A DNA stretch of 64,000 bases, from the NCBI RefSeq assembly GCF_001307315.1, contig NZ_LGUC01000001.1, forward strand, positions 1,674,001-1,738,000. Direction: 5' to 3'. Positions 46,754 to 57,354 of the stretch are shown here, in pieces. This stretch comes from Halolamina pelagica (GTDB taxonomy: Archaea > Halobacteriota > Halobacteria > Halobacteriales > Haloferacaceae). Both the position numbers and the translations under genes were made by a program. How positions within the stretch are numbered: the stretch's first letter is position 1; every line of letters starts with the position of its first letter. The notes beneath the pieces are model-generated. The model did not search any database and was not told where the DNA came from. It saw only the letters and a program-made list of their open reading frames with translations.

Positions 46754-47187
46754 ATGACCGTCCGTGTCGAACGGACCTTCACGTTCGATGCCCCGGCCGA
46801 GCAAGTGTGGGAGTTCATCGCCGACCCCGCCAAGCGAGCCGAGGCCATAAGCGTCGTCGAATCGTACGAAGTCACCGACGAGGACGGCCGGGAGGCGGTC
46901 TGGCAGGTCAGCCTGCCGATCCCGGGCATCGGCGCCACCGTCGCCGTCGAGACCGAAGACGTCGAGCGCGACCCCCGAAGTACGTCGAGTTCGTCGGCCG
47001 ATCGAAGGCGCTTCGCGTTACCGGCAGACACACCATCGAGTCCGAGGGCGAGGCGACGACGCTGCGCAACGAGTTCGTCGTCGACGGCCGACTCCCCGGC
47101 GTGGAGCGGTTCTTCAAGAAGAACTTCGAGAAGGAACTCGACAACCTCGAAGCCGCGCTCCGGGCGGATCTGGGACTGACGCCATGA
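46754..47187 (+). CDS. CoxG/SRPBCC-family protein (frameshifted in this sequence)
   Basis: The 144-residue protein opens VERTFTFDAPAEQVWEFIAD, a START/SRPBCC helix-grip fold of the CoxG type, with a hydrophobic ligand cavity. The C end has NEFVVDGRLPGVERFFKKNF. The frame breaks at a C5 run (46972-46976); one inserted base gives DPPKYVEFVGRSKALRV. The ATG is supported by a GTTATC box about 26 nt upstream. Its stop overlaps the ATG of the nitrilase gene, so expression is coupled. Confidence 0.82.
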
Positions 47188-48023
47188 CCGAGCCCATCGG
47201 GCACGACGACGCGATCACGGTCGCGCTGGCACAGCACCGAATCGAGGCGGGGCGGCTCGACCGGAACGTCGACCGCGCGATCGCGGCCATCGAACGTGCC
47301 GCCGCCGAGGGCGCCGACCTCGTCTGCCTGCCGGAGATGTTCAACGTCGGCTACTTCGCGTTCGACGCCTACGCCCGCAACGCCGAACCGATCGACGGGC
47401 CGACGCTCGGGCGGATCGCCGACGCCGCGGCCGACCACGGCGTCGCCGTCCAGGCCGGCAGCTTCGTCGAGGACCTCGCTGCCAGCGCCGAGGCTGGGTT
47501 CGACACGCCCGAGCCCGATGGGCTAGCAAACGCCTCCGTGTTCCTCGATCGGGCTGGCGAGGTGCAGGGCGTCTACCGCAAACAACACCTGTTCGGCTAC
47601 GACTCCGCGGAGACCCAGCTACTCACGCCCGGCGAGTCCCTGCCGACCGTCGAGTTCGAGGGGTTCACCGTCGGCATGACGACGTGTTACGACCTGCGGT
47701 TCCCCGAACTCTACCGCCAGCTCGCCGACGAGGGCGTCTCGCTGGTGCTGGTCCCGAGCGCGTGGCCGTACCCCCGCGTCGAGCACTGGCGCACGCTCCC
47801 GCGCTCGCGAGCCATCGAGAACCTCGCGTACGTCGCCGCCGTCAACGGCGCCGGCGAGATGGGCGACGACGAACTCGTCGGTCGCTCGACGGTGTACGAC
47901 CCGTGGGGAACCCCGATCGCGACCTGCGACGACGACCCCGAACTGGTGACCGCCGACCTGTCCCCCGGTCAGGTCGACGACGTGCGCGAGGAGTTCCCGG
48001 CGCTGCGCGATCGCCGGCTGTAG
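47184..48023 (+). CDS. Carbon-nitrogen hydrolase (nitrilase superfamily)
   Basis: This 279-residue enzyme has the Glu-Lys-Cys triad: LVCLPEMFNVGYF (Glu), YRKQHLFGYDS (Lys), and GMTTCYDLRFPELYRQ (Cys). It probably hydrolyses amides or deaminates omega-amides; the family's closest well-studied members include omega-amidase/Nit. The ATG overlaps the CoxG-like gene's TGA. The following 48024-48266 stretch holds no gene I can support. Confidence 0.88.
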   Translation: MTEPIGHDDAITVALAQHRIEAGRLDRNVDRAIAAIERAAAEGADLVCLPEMFNVGYFAFDAYARNAEPIDGPTLGRIADAAADHGVAVQAGSFVEDLAASAEAGFDTPEPDGLANASVFLDRAGEVQGVYRKQHLFGYDSAETQLLTPGESLPTVEFEGFTVGMTTCYDLRFPELYRQLADEGVSLVLVPSAWPYPRVEHWRTLPRSRAIENLAYVAAVNGAGEMGDDELVGRSTVYDPWGTPIATCDDDPELVTADLSPGQVDDVREEFPALRDRRL

Positions 48024-48266
48024 CCGGGTCGCTGGCGGGGCTGGTCGTTCACGGACCGGGACCCGTGGATTTATGTCCATGACTCGGGTAAGGGCTATCG
48101 TCGACTGCCACGGCGCTTTTCTCGCCGTAACGTCGACAGCAAACCGCGCTCGACCACGTGGCGAGGGGTCCGCCACCATCGGCGCACGGTCGGACCGACT
48201 TACGGGGGCCACCCGGTCCGACACAACTCCGCCTTCCCGCCACCCTCTCCACCCTTTCCCAACCGC

Positions 48267-49367
48267 TCAGCGACGGGTGAGCTCGACCCGGCTGCCCGAC
48301 TCGGCCGCCTCGTAGGCGGCGCCCATGATGGCCACGTCGGTCAAGCCGTCGCGCCCGTCGGGTTCCGGCGGCGTCCCCGTCAGCACGCAGTGGGCGAAGT
48401 AGTCGAACTCCTCGCGGGTCTCGTTTGCGCCGACGCCGGAGAACTCGATCTCGCCGGCGTCGCTACTGATCCGGACGGTGCGCTCCCCGTCGGGCACGAA
48501 CGCGTTCTCGATCCGGACGCGTCCGTCACTGCCGACCAGCTCCAGCCACGTGTCGGCCTCGCCACTGAAACTCGCCGTGAACTCCCCGACGACGCCGTCG
48601 GGGAACGCGGCGAGGACGTGGACGTGTTCGTCGGCGAACCGCGGGCTGTCGGGGTCCGCTGGCCGATCGCCGAACGGGTCGTCCGCCCGCGCCATCGCCT
48701 CGACGGCGCCGGGGTCGGCGCCGAGCAGGTACCGGGTCGTGTTCAGCGGGTACACTCCCACGTCCATCAGCGCGCCGCCGCCGGCGAGTTCGGCGTCGAG
48801 GCGCCACTGCCCGGGCCCCTTCGAGCCGGCGAGGACGGGAAAAGTGAACTCGCCCATCGCTTTGGTGGGCTCGCCGATGCCGCCGGCAGAGACGAACGAG
48901 GCCAGCGCCCGGATCACGGGGTCGGTCTGCATCCGGTAGGCGGTCATCAGCGTGACGCCGGCCGCCTCGCAGGCGTCGACGGCCGCGACCGCGCGCTCGG
49001 TCGTCGCCTCCAGGGGCTTCTCACAGATCACGTGCTTGCCGTGGCCCGCCGCGGTGCGGATCTGGTCGAGATGGAGCCGGTTCGGCGTCGCAACGTAGAC
49101 CGCGTCGTAGGCGTCGACGGCGTCGCCCTCGGCGTACCCCTCGTAGTCGAGCACCACTGCGTCGTGGGCATCGGCGACGCGAGCGGCCTTCTCCGGATCG
49201 CTGGAGACGACAGCGCCGAGGTCGGTGTAGTCGCCCGCCTCGATCGCCGGGATCGAGACGTTCCGCGCGTAGTTGCCGAGGCCGACGACAGCCAGTGAGA
49301 CGGTGCCGTCGGGGTCGGCGTCCCAGTCGCGGGTCGACGCGGCGTCGACGAGTGCTTGCAGGTCCAT
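48267..49367 (-). CDS. Gfo/Idh/MocA oxidoreductase, D-xylose 1-dehydrogenase-like
   Basis: This 366-residue protein binds NAD(P) with the Rossmann start VSLAVVGLGNYARNVSI. It carries the catalytic EKPLEATTERAV motif and a C-terminal barrel-like domain (QWRLDAELAGGGALMDVGVY). Overall it resembles haloarchaeal Gfo6-type D-xylose dehydrogenase, which starts xylose oxidation. The likeness to Gfo6 is judged by eye, so the substrate remains tentative. No other pentose-pathway gene is in the window. Confidence 0.83.
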   Translation of the reverse strand: MDLQALVDAASTRDWDADPDGTVSLAVVGLGNYARNVSIPAIEAGDYTDLGAVVSSDPEKAARVADAHDAVVLDYEGYAEGDAVDAYDAVYVATPNRLHLDQIRTAAGHGKHVICEKPLEATTERAVAAVDACEAAGVTLMTAYRMQTDPVIRALASFVSAGGIGEPTKAMGEFTFPVLAGSKGPGQWRLDAELAGGGALMDVGVYPLNTTRYLLGADPGAVEAMARADDPFGDRPADPDSPRFADEHVHVLAAFPDGVVGEFTASFSGEADTWLELVGSDGRVRIENAFVPDGERTVRISSDAGEIEFSGVGANETREEFDYFAHCVLTGTPPEPDGRDGLTDVAIMGAAYEAAESGSRVELTRR

Positions 49368-49426
49368 GTGTGTGACTTGGCAGCACTCGGGAAAACGGTT
49401 GCCGAACCGGCCGGGTCGGGGGGAGA

Positions 49427-49432
49427 GTTTTC
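49427..49432 (+). promoter_or_regulatory. TATA-like element for the cupin gene
   Basis: GTTTTC is centred about 27 nt before the ATG at 49456. Confidence 0.35.
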
Positions 49433-49455
49433 ACCCGCGAGTCGTACGCCCACCT

Positions 49456-49965
49456 ATGGAGCCAGTGAACGAGGCAGCGATCGCGTGGGAGGAGACAGCA
49501 CACGGGGAGACCGGGTTTCGGCGGAAGAAGCTCGCTGCGGCCGCCGCGGCGCAGGGGGCGGACGGCGACGGGGCCGGGCCCGATCTCGGCTGTAGCCTCT
49601 ACGAACTCCCGCCGGGGAAGCGTTCGTGGCCGTACCACTACCACACGGGCAACGCCGAGGCGTTCTACGTGCTCAGCGGCACCGGCCAGCTCCGAGCGGG
49701 CGAGGGCGAACATCCGCTGGAACCCGGCGACTACGTCGCCTGTCCCGCGGGCCCCGACGGGGCGCATCGCGTCGTCAACGACGGCGACGACGAGCTGCGG
49801 TACCTCGCGTTCTCGACGATGCGGGACCCCGACGTGACGGTGTACCCCGACTCCGGGAAGGTCGGCGTGTTCGCCGGCGCGCCCCCGGGCGGCGAGGGCG
49901 AACGCGACGTGTCGGGCTACTACGAACGGGACAGTGACGTGCCGTACTGGGACGACGACTGCTGA
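49456..49965 (+). CDS. Cupin-domain protein
   Basis: This 169-residue protein has the cupin motif 1 signature PYHYHTGNAEAFYVLSGTG (metal-binding His, Glu) and motif 2 PLEPGDYVACPAGPDGAHRV. It is probably a single-domain metal-binding enzyme or regulator of small-molecule metabolism. Start by TATA-like element. It is divergent from the sugar oxidoreductase. Confidence 0.85.
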   Translation: MEPVNEAAIAWEETAHGETGFRRKKLAAAAAAQGADGDGAGPDLGCSLYELPPGKRSWPYHYHTGNAEAFYVLSGTGQLRAGEGEHPLEPGDYVACPAGPDGAHRVVNDGDDELRYLAFSTMRDPDVTVYPDSGKVGVFAGAPPGGEGERDVSGYYERDSDVPYWDDDC

Positions 49966-50022
49966 CCGCCAGTGGTTAACTCTGCTTCAGTAACGACGGT
50001 TACAAAAGCATAATTCAGATTA

Positions 50023-50030
50023 CTATTTTG
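50023..50030 (+). promoter_or_regulatory. TATA-like element for the 90-residue membrane protein
   Basis: CTATTTTG, in the AT-rich 49980-50030 gap, is centred about 30 nt before the ATG at 50057. Confidence 0.4.
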
Positions 50031-50056
50031 GGGCGTCGGCCCCTCCGTCTACGTGC

Positions 50057-50329
50057 ATGAGCAACACTGATCCAGCCGTTCCACGGCTCGATACAGTCGG
50101 CACGCGGGAACCGCTCCGGGGTGATCCGCCGCGCACGCTCGGCGGCACGTTGGCGACGACGGCGCTCCTACTGGGCGGCCTGTTCGCCGCCGCGGCGTCG
50201 CCAGCGGTACTCGTCGGGTGGCTACTCGGCGTCGCCGTCGGCGTCGGTGCGGCCGTCGTCGGGTGGCGTGACACCGACGAGGCGACACGGATCTGCCTCC
50301 CGCGGGCCGGCGTCTGTATCCGACTCTGA
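50057..50329 (+). CDS. Small two-helix membrane protein, unknown function
   Basis: This 90-residue protein has a polar N-terminal third, then two hydrophobic helices around residues 28-48 and 50-68 separated by a tight turn. The C end includes two cysteines (ICLPRAGVCIRL). No family is recognised. Confidence 0.6.
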   Translation: MSNTDPAVPRLDTVGTREPLRGDPPRTLGGTLATTALLLGGLFAAAASPAVLVGWLLGVAVGVGAAVVGWRDTDEATRICLPRAGVCIRL

Positions 50330-50368
50330 ACTAGTTGCACTGTTTACACAAACGGAGTTCACCGAACA

Positions 50369-50374
50369 CTTTTT
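50369..50374 (+). promoter_or_regulatory. TATA-like element for the zinc-ribbon regulator
   Basis: CTTTTT is centred about 27 nt before the ATG at 50399. Confidence 0.4.
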
Positions 50375-50398
50375 CGGGTGTGCCCCGTGGTTCTGTCC

Positions 50399-51286
50399 AT
50401 GAGCGAGAGGCTGCAGTCGATTCAGGAGTGTGGCGACTGCGTCGAACCCGCCGACGCGTTCGGGCTGGTGGCCAACGAGACGCGCCTCTCGATCCTCGAG
50501 GCGCTGTGGACCGCCGACTCGTCGCCGGTTCGGTTCACCGATCTCCGGCAGGCCGTGGAGATGCGTGACAGCGCGCAGTTCAACTACCACCTCGACAAGC
50601 TGACCGACCAGTTCGTCCGGAAGGTCGACGACGGCTACGAACTCCGGCACGCCGGCGAGAAGGTGGTTCGGGCAGTGTTCGCGGGCTCCTTCACCGAGCA
50701 CCCGACGATCGACCCCATCGACGTCGGCGACGCGTGCGTGGAGTGTGGCGCCGACCTCCGCGCAATCTACGACGACGAACAGCTCTCGATCCAGTGTCCA
50801 AAGTGTGGCTACGGCCACGGCGAGTACGCGTTCCCGCCGGGCGGCCTGACCGACCGCGACGACGACGAGATCCTCGCGGCGTTCGACCAGCGCGTGCGCC
50901 ACCTCCACTGCCTCGCGAAAGACGGCGTCTGTCCCGAGTGCAGCGGCCGGATGGAGACCACCGTCGAGCACGCCGACGCCTGCTGTGTCGGGAGCAGCCT
51001 CACCGCGACCCACCGCTGCTCACAGTGTAACCACCAGCTCTGTTCGGCGATCGGCCTCGCGCTCCTCGACGACAGCGAAGTGGTCGGGTTCCACCGCGAG
51101 CACGGCGTTTCGCTCTCCGAGCGCCCCTACTGGACGCTCCCCTGGTGTGTCACCGACGAGATGATCGAACTCGCCAGCGAGGAGCCACAGCGCTTCGAAG
51201 TCACCATCGGCTGCGAGGACGAGGCGCTGACGGTGACGCTCGACGGCGACCTGACGGTGCTCGACACCGAGCGCTCCCCTGCCTGA
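50399..51286 (+). CDS. ArsR-like winged-helix protein with C-terminal zinc-ribbon domain (DUF7351-like)
   Basis: This 295-residue protein has a winged-helix domain at about residues 15-90 (LVANETRLSILEALW, FTDLRQAVEMRDSAQFNYHL). A cysteine-rich region follows, with pairs CVEC, CPKC, CPEC and CSQC. That fits zinc ribbons with a regulatory or protein-interaction role. It is typical of haloarchaeal repressor families. The gene lies divergently to nothing regulatory and convergently to nuoCD; its targets are unknown. ATG 50399 was preferred to an upstream GTG because of the TATA-like box. Confidence 0.83.
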   Translation: MSERLQSIQECGDCVEPADAFGLVANETRLSILEALWTADSSPVRFTDLRQAVEMRDSAQFNYHLDKLTDQFVRKVDDGYELRHAGEKVVRAVFAGSFTEHPTIDPIDVGDACVECGADLRAIYDDEQLSIQCPKCGYGHGEYAFPPGGLTDRDDDEILAAFDQRVRHLHCLAKDGVCPECSGRMETTVEHADACCVGSSLTATHRCSQCNHQLCSAIGLALLDDSEVVGFHREHGVSLSERPYWTLPWCVTDEMIELASEEPQRFEVTIGCEDEALTVTLDGDLTVLDTERSPA

Positions 51287-51343
51287 GGGACCGCCACCAC
51301 GCTCGGACTCGCTGTCGCCGACGGCTCGAACGTCGTTCGACAG

Positions 51344-53038
51344 CTACCGGTCGACTTCGCCCATGATCGTGTCCAGACTGCCCAGCGTCGCGATCAGGTC
51401 CGGGACCATGCCGCCGTTGGCCATCTCCGGCAGCGCCTGGAGGTTCGAGAACGACGGCCCGCGGATATTGAACCGGCCGGGTTGCTGGGTGCCGTCGCTG
51501 CGGATGTAGATGCCCAGTTCGCCTTTCGCGGCCTCGACCGTCTCGTACACTTCGGCGCCCTCGGGCGGCTTGATGGTCCGCGGGACGCTGGCCTGGATCG
51601 TCCGGTCGGCGTCGGGCCACGATTCGAGCAGATCGGTGCACTGATCGACGATCTTCGCCGACTCCTCTAGTTCCCGCAAGCGGACGAGCAGCCGCGCGTA
51701 GTTGTCACAGCCGTCCTCGACGGGGACTTCCCAGTCGAGCTCGTCGTAGTAGCCGTAGGGATCGTCCCGCCGGATGTCGTAGTCGATGCCGGAGCCACGG
51801 GCGACCGGGCCGGTACAGCCGTACTGTTTGGCCGTCTCGGGGTCGAGGTGGCCGGTATCGACGGTCCGCATCTGGAGGATCTCGTTCGCCGTCAGGAGGT
51901 CGTGGAACTCCTGGACGCGCTCGGGCACCTCGGCGAGGAACGTCCGGACCGATTCGAGGAACTCCTCGCGAGGTTCGGGTAAGTCCCAGACGACCCCACC
52001 CAACCGGAAGTAGTTGAACATCAGTCGCTGCCCCGTGATATCCTCGAGGATATCCTGGACGCGCTCGCGGGCCTGGATCGCGTACATGAACGTCGCCGTG
52101 AAATCGCCGATCACGTCGAGCGCGTAGGCGCCGACGGCGAGGAAGTGGCCGAGCATCCGGCTCAGCTCGGCGGTGAACGTCCGGAGGACCTGTGCGTACT
52201 CGGGGACCTCGATATCCGCCAGTGACTCCGCCGCGCGGGCGTAGGACCACTCGTTGCAGAGGCCGGCGCCGCTCCAGTCCCACCGATCGGGGTAGGGCAT
52301 GATCTGGTGGCGGTAGGTGCCGGACTCGCACATCTGCTCTTCACAGCGGTGGATGTAGCCGATGTCGGGCTCCACGTCGACGACCTGCTCGCCGTCGAGC
52401 GTCGCCTCCAGATGCATCACGCCGTGGGTCGCGGGGTGGTGCGGCCCGATGTTGAGAAACATCGTGTCGGTGCCGCCCGCATCGCCAGCGCTCGCTGGTC
52501 GGTCCGTCGGGGACTGCTCGTTCTCTCGGAACGGGACGATCTGGGGGCGATCCTGATCGTACGCCCGACTCAGCGGGTGGCCCTGCCAGGTCTCGGGCAG
52601 GAGGATCCGCCGGAGATCCGGGTGCTCGTCGTACTCGATACCCATCAGGTCGTACGCCTCCCGCTCGTGCCACGCTGCGGTCCGATACGCGTCGGCGCCG
52701 GACTGGCTCCGCTTCTGCTCGAGTGGCACCGGGACGGCGACGCCGAGCGCCCGAGTGGGGTCGTCGTACGACCGGAGGAGGTAGACGCTCTCGGCGTGGG
52801 TGTCGTACTCCTGGCCGACCACAGACGAGCAGTGATCGAGTGCGAGCCCCGTCCGGAGCGCGTCGAGCACCGCCGACACCGCGTCGGCGCGGATCTCCAG
52901 CGTCGGGATGTCGCCGATCTCTCGCGAGCCCACGACGGCGCCCCGCAAGCCGGCATCGGCGATGGTCCGTCGGGCGTCGGCGGCGAGCGAGTCGGCGTCG
53001 TCGGCAACCGTCTCGGTAGCCGGGACTTGCTGAGACAC
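51344..53038 (-). CDS. nuoCD: NADH-quinone oxidoreductase fused subunits C/D (solitary)
   Basis: This 564-residue protein is a NuoC (30 kDa) domain (residues 1-170; AWHEREAYDLMGIEYDEHPD) joined to NuoD (49 kDa). NuoD blocks are FLNIGPHHPATHGVMHLEA, DVEPDIGYIHRCEEQMCES, and the Q-site region RWDWSGAGLCNEWSY. The quinone-chamber partner NuoB and the membrane subunits are not beside it. In haloarchaea nuoCD normally sits in a nuo operon. It may be a displaced or paralogous copy that pairs with another complex. The ORF is intact. Confidence 0.92.
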   Translation of the reverse strand: MSQQVPATETVADDADSLAADARRTIADAGLRGAVVGSREIGDIPTLEIRADAVSAVLDALRTGLALDHCSSVVGQEYDTHAESVYLLRSYDDPTRALGVAVPVPLEQKRSQSGADAYRTAAWHEREAYDLMGIEYDEHPDLRRILLPETWQGHPLSRAYDQDRPQIVPFRENEQSPTDRPASAGDAGGTDTMFLNIGPHHPATHGVMHLEATLDGEQVVDVEPDIGYIHRCEEQMCESGTYRHQIMPYPDRWDWSGAGLCNEWSYARAAESLADIEVPEYAQVLRTFTAELSRMLGHFLAVGAYALDVIGDFTATFMYAIQARERVQDILEDITGQRLMFNYFRLGGVVWDLPEPREEFLESVRTFLAEVPERVQEFHDLLTANEILQMRTVDTGHLDPETAKQYGCTGPVARGSGIDYDIRRDDPYGYYDELDWEVPVEDGCDNYARLLVRLRELEESAKIVDQCTDLLESWPDADRTIQASVPRTIKPPEGAEVYETVEAAKGELGIYIRSDGTQQPGRFNIRGPSFSNLQALPEMANGGMVPDLIATLGSLDTIMGEVDR

Positions 53039-53092
53039 GCGCCCAGGTTCGTGCTCGTTCTACTGACAGCTTCTGCCTCACTTGATCGGTCA

Positions 53093-53099
53093 TTTTTAA
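53093..53099 (+). promoter_or_regulatory. TATA-like element for the HTH_10 regulator
   Basis: TTTTTAA is centred about 29 nt before the ATG at 53126. Confidence 0.45.
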
Positions 53100-53125
53100 C
53101 CCGGATCCGCCCAACCGCGTCGTCG

Positions 53126-53786
53126 ATGAAGTACGTTCGCCTGCGTGTCAGGTTCTCGGCCGAGACGATCAACCCCGTCCACGAGGCGATCTGTGAGTCC
53201 TCCCGCGTGGAGCGGGACGTGCTGCTCTACGAGGATCGCTCGGGGCGGGCGGAACACGCTGCTGTACCGCGTCGACGGCGAGCCCGACGCGTTCGCCGGG
53301 ATGCTCGAGGCGGCACCGGGGGTGCGCGAGTGGGAGTTCACGTCGACGGCGGACGGGACGTTCTACGCGTTCGTCGAGGAGGAGACGCCCGACGGCGACG
53401 AGGAGATCCTCGATGCGCTCTCCCGCACTGGTATCATGACCGTCCCGCCGATCGAGTTCGCGGCCGACCGGACGGCGACGTTCACGCTGATCGGCACGTC
53501 GGGGGCGATCCGGCCGGCGTTGGAGGAGTTACCCGACGAGATGGGGATGGACGTGATCCGGGTCGGGGAGTACGACCGCCGGCGGGAGCTGTTCGACTCG
53601 GGGCTGACGGGCCGCCAGCGTGAGGCGGTCGCCGCCGCGGTCGACGCCGGCTACTACGACAGTCCGCGGCGCGGATCGATCGATGACGTGGCGCGGACGC
53701 TCGACGTGGCGGCGTCGACGGCCGCCGAACACCTGCGGAAGGCCGAGAGCCGCGTGATGGCGACGGTGCTGGACATCGACGACTGA
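53126..53786 (+). CDS. HTH_10 (Bat-type) transcriptional regulator (frameshifted in this sequence)
   Basis: The C-terminal HTH_10 domain (LTGRQREAVAAAVDAGYYDS, VARTLDVAASTAAEHLRKAE) is the haloarchaeal Bat-type DNA-binding domain. The N-terminal part is a sensor-like alpha/beta domain (KYVRLRVRFSAETINPVHEA, then RNTLLYRVDGEPDAFAGMLE). The two parts lie in different frames, with the break between 53240 and 53252 (CGGGGCGGG). Here the shift is +1, equal to one extra or two missing bases, unlike most shifts in this window. Total length would be 219-220 residues. Target unknown. Confidence 0.8.
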
Positions 53787-53798
53787 TCCCCGGTGCCC

Positions 53799-55610
53799 TC
53801 AGCCCTCGTCGACGCCCGAGAACTCGAAACGGACGCCGCCGTCGTCGCTCTCGGTTAACTCGACGGCCCAGTCGTGGGCCTCGGCCACCTGTTCGACGAT
53901 GGCGAGGCCGAACCCCGTCCCGTCGCTGGTGGTGTAGCCCGTCTCGAACACCGAGTCGCGGTGATTCCCCGGAATCCCGGGGCCGTCATCGGCGACGTAG
54001 AAGCCGTCGTCGAGATCGCCGACCGTGATGGTGACGTCGGAGCCGCCGTGCTCGACCGAGTTGCGAAAGAGGTTCTCGAACAGCTGGGCGAGGCGACTGC
54101 GGTCGGCCGAGACGCTGCCCGTGACCGCCAGTTGGAGGTGGGCGTCGTCGGTCGGGACGCTCGACCACGCGCGCTCGACTGCGTCCGCGAGATCGATCCT
54201 TTCGAGGTCGGTCGCGAGGTCACCCTCCTGGGCCAGGCTGAGGAGGCTGTCGATCAGCGCGTTCATGCGCTCGTGTGCGTCGGCGACGTGGTCGAGGTGC
54301 TCGCTGTCGCACTCCTCGGCGGCCAGGTCGACGCGACCCTGGGCGACGTTCAACGGGTTTCGCAGGTCGTGGGAGACGATCGACGCGAACCGCTCCAAGC
54401 GGCGTTCACGCTCCTTGCGCTCGCTTACGTCGCGGCTGATGACAGCAAACAGCGCCTCGTCGGCGGTGTCGATGCGCCGGATGTTGACCTCGACGGGGAA
54501 CGTCGAGCCGTCGGCGCGCTCGTACTCGCTCTCGAGGCGGCGGCTGTCGCCAGGCTCCATCTGGTCCCAGACCTCTGCCGCCGACGCCGAGTCGATCGAG
54601 CAGTCGATCTCCCAGACCTTCATCCCGATCAGCTCCTCGCGGTCGTAGCCGGTTTTCTCACAGAGCCGTGCGTTGGGTTCGGCGATCGTGCCGTCGGCGT
54701 CGTGGAGGTTGATCATGTCCGGCGACTGCTCGAACAGCGCCTCGAGCCGTGCGCTGCTCTCCTGGAGCCGGCTCTCCCGACGCTCACGCTCGGTCACGTC
54801 GGTGATGAACCCCTCGATGCGGGTCAGGTCGCCGTCGTCGTCGTAGACGCCGCGGCCGCGCTCCCACATCCACCGCGTCTCGCCGTCGCGCGTACGGATC
54901 CGGTAGCTGAGTTCGAACCGGCCGCGCTCGTCGAGGGAGTCCTGAACGCGGGCCCAGGTCTCCTCGCGGTCGCCGGGGTGGATCACGTCCGAACCCCACT
55001 GCACGTCGCCGTGCTCCAGCGATTCGGCGTCGTAGCCCGTCATGGCGGCGACCTCGCCCTCGACGGCCTCCATCGGCCACTCGGGCTCGTTCCGGCAGCG
55101 GTACACCATCCCGGGGAGGTTGCTGATCAGCCGTTCGAGCCGGCGTGTTCGACGGGTCAACAGCGTCTCGGACCGGTACGCCTCGACGGCGTTCTCTATA
55201 CGGTTCGCCAGCACCGCGTACTGGCCGCTGCCGCGTTCCTTCTGGAGGTAGTCGGTGACGCCGGCGGAGATGGCGTCGCTGGCGATCTCCTCGCTCCCCC
55301 TGCCCGTGTAGAGGATGAACGGCAGATCGGGGTACGTCTCGCGGACCGCTTCGAGCAGTTCGATCCCGTTTTTCTCGGGCATCTCGTAGTCGGAGACGAC
55401 GCAGTCGATCCCGTTTTTCTCGGGCATCTCGTAGTCGGAGACGACGCAGTCGATCCCGTCGTCGAGGCGTTCGAGCGCGGCTTCGGCGCCGATCGCCGTC
55501 TCGACGGTGAACTGATCGTCCTCGCGCTGGAGATACGTCGCCGTTATCGTTGCGAGGTCGGGATCGTCGTCGACGAGGAGGACGCGGATCGGGGCGGGGA
55601 AGTCCTGCAT
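53799..55610 (-). CDS. Hybrid histidine kinase: receiver, PAS domains, HisKA/HATPase; receiver contains duplicated segment
   Basis: This 603-residue protein has an N-terminal receiver (IRVLLVDDDPDLATITATYL), two PAS regions (about 210-440), an H-box SIVSHDLRNPLNVA near 400, and a kinase ATPase domain (FRNSVEHGGS, DDGPGIPGNH, GTGFGLAIVEQVAEAHDW). The receiver's phosphoacceptor segment appears twice: GIDCVVSDYEMPEKN is followed at once by an identical copy encoded by a perfect 45-bp repeat. This inserts 15 residues after beta3. The protein is cytosolic. Start at ATG 55610. Confidence 0.88.
   Translation of the reverse strand: MQDFPAPIRVLLVDDDPDLATITATYLQREDDQFTVETAIGAEAALERLDDGIDCVVSDYEMPEKNGIDCVVSDYEMPEKNGIELLEAVRETYPDLPFILYTGRGSEEIASDAISAGVTDYLQKERGSGQYAVLANRIENAVEAYRSETLLTRRTRRLERLISNLPGMVYRCRNEPEWPMEAVEGEVAAMTGYDAESLEHGDVQWGSDVIHPGDREETWARVQDSLDERGRFELSYRIRTRDGETRWMWERGRGVYDDDGDLTRIEGFITDVTERERRESRLQESSARLEALFEQSPDMINLHDADGTIAEPNARLCEKTGYDREELIGMKVWEIDCSIDSASAAEVWDQMEPGDSRRLESEYERADGSTFPVEVNIRRIDTADEALFAVISRDVSERKERERRLERFASIVSHDLRNPLNVAQGRVDLAAEECDSEHLDHVADAHERMNALIDSLLSLAQEGDLATDLERIDLADAVERAWSSVPTDDAHLQLAVTGSVSADRSRLAQLFENLFRNSVEHGGSDVTITVGDLDDGFYVADDGPGIPGNHRDSVFETGYTTSDGTGFGLAIVEQVAEAHDWAVELTESDDGGVRFEFSGVDEG
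55361..55450. repeat. Perfect 45-bp tandem duplication in the receiver domain
   Basis: Units 55361-55405 and 55406-55450 are identical; each encodes IDCVVSDYEMPEKNG, including the likely phosphoacceptor Asp. The duplication preserves frame. Confidence 0.9.
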
Positions 55611-55778
55611 CGCTGTACGCCGTCGTGGAGTGCCTCTGTCGGGAAAAAGGCGTGGATGGGCCGATCTGTCGGTGGTTCGTGGGTATTCGGCGGACCACAC
55701 GACGCGCGCCCCCGGCCGAGTCAGCCGTCGCGAGCGAAACCGAGAATAGCGTGGTCGCTCCCGAATCGGTCGCAGGCG

Positions 55779-57305
<1,527 letters not shown>

Positions 57306-57354
57306 GTGTCCGAACAGTGGGAGCGTAGTCGTGATAAAGCCTGCCGGTCGCCGC

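Noticed and set aside
48073..48315. Possible 80-residue gene in the gap after the nitrilase
   Set aside because: It has no promoter spacing, no ribosome site, a low-complexity product, and it runs into the next gene antisense.
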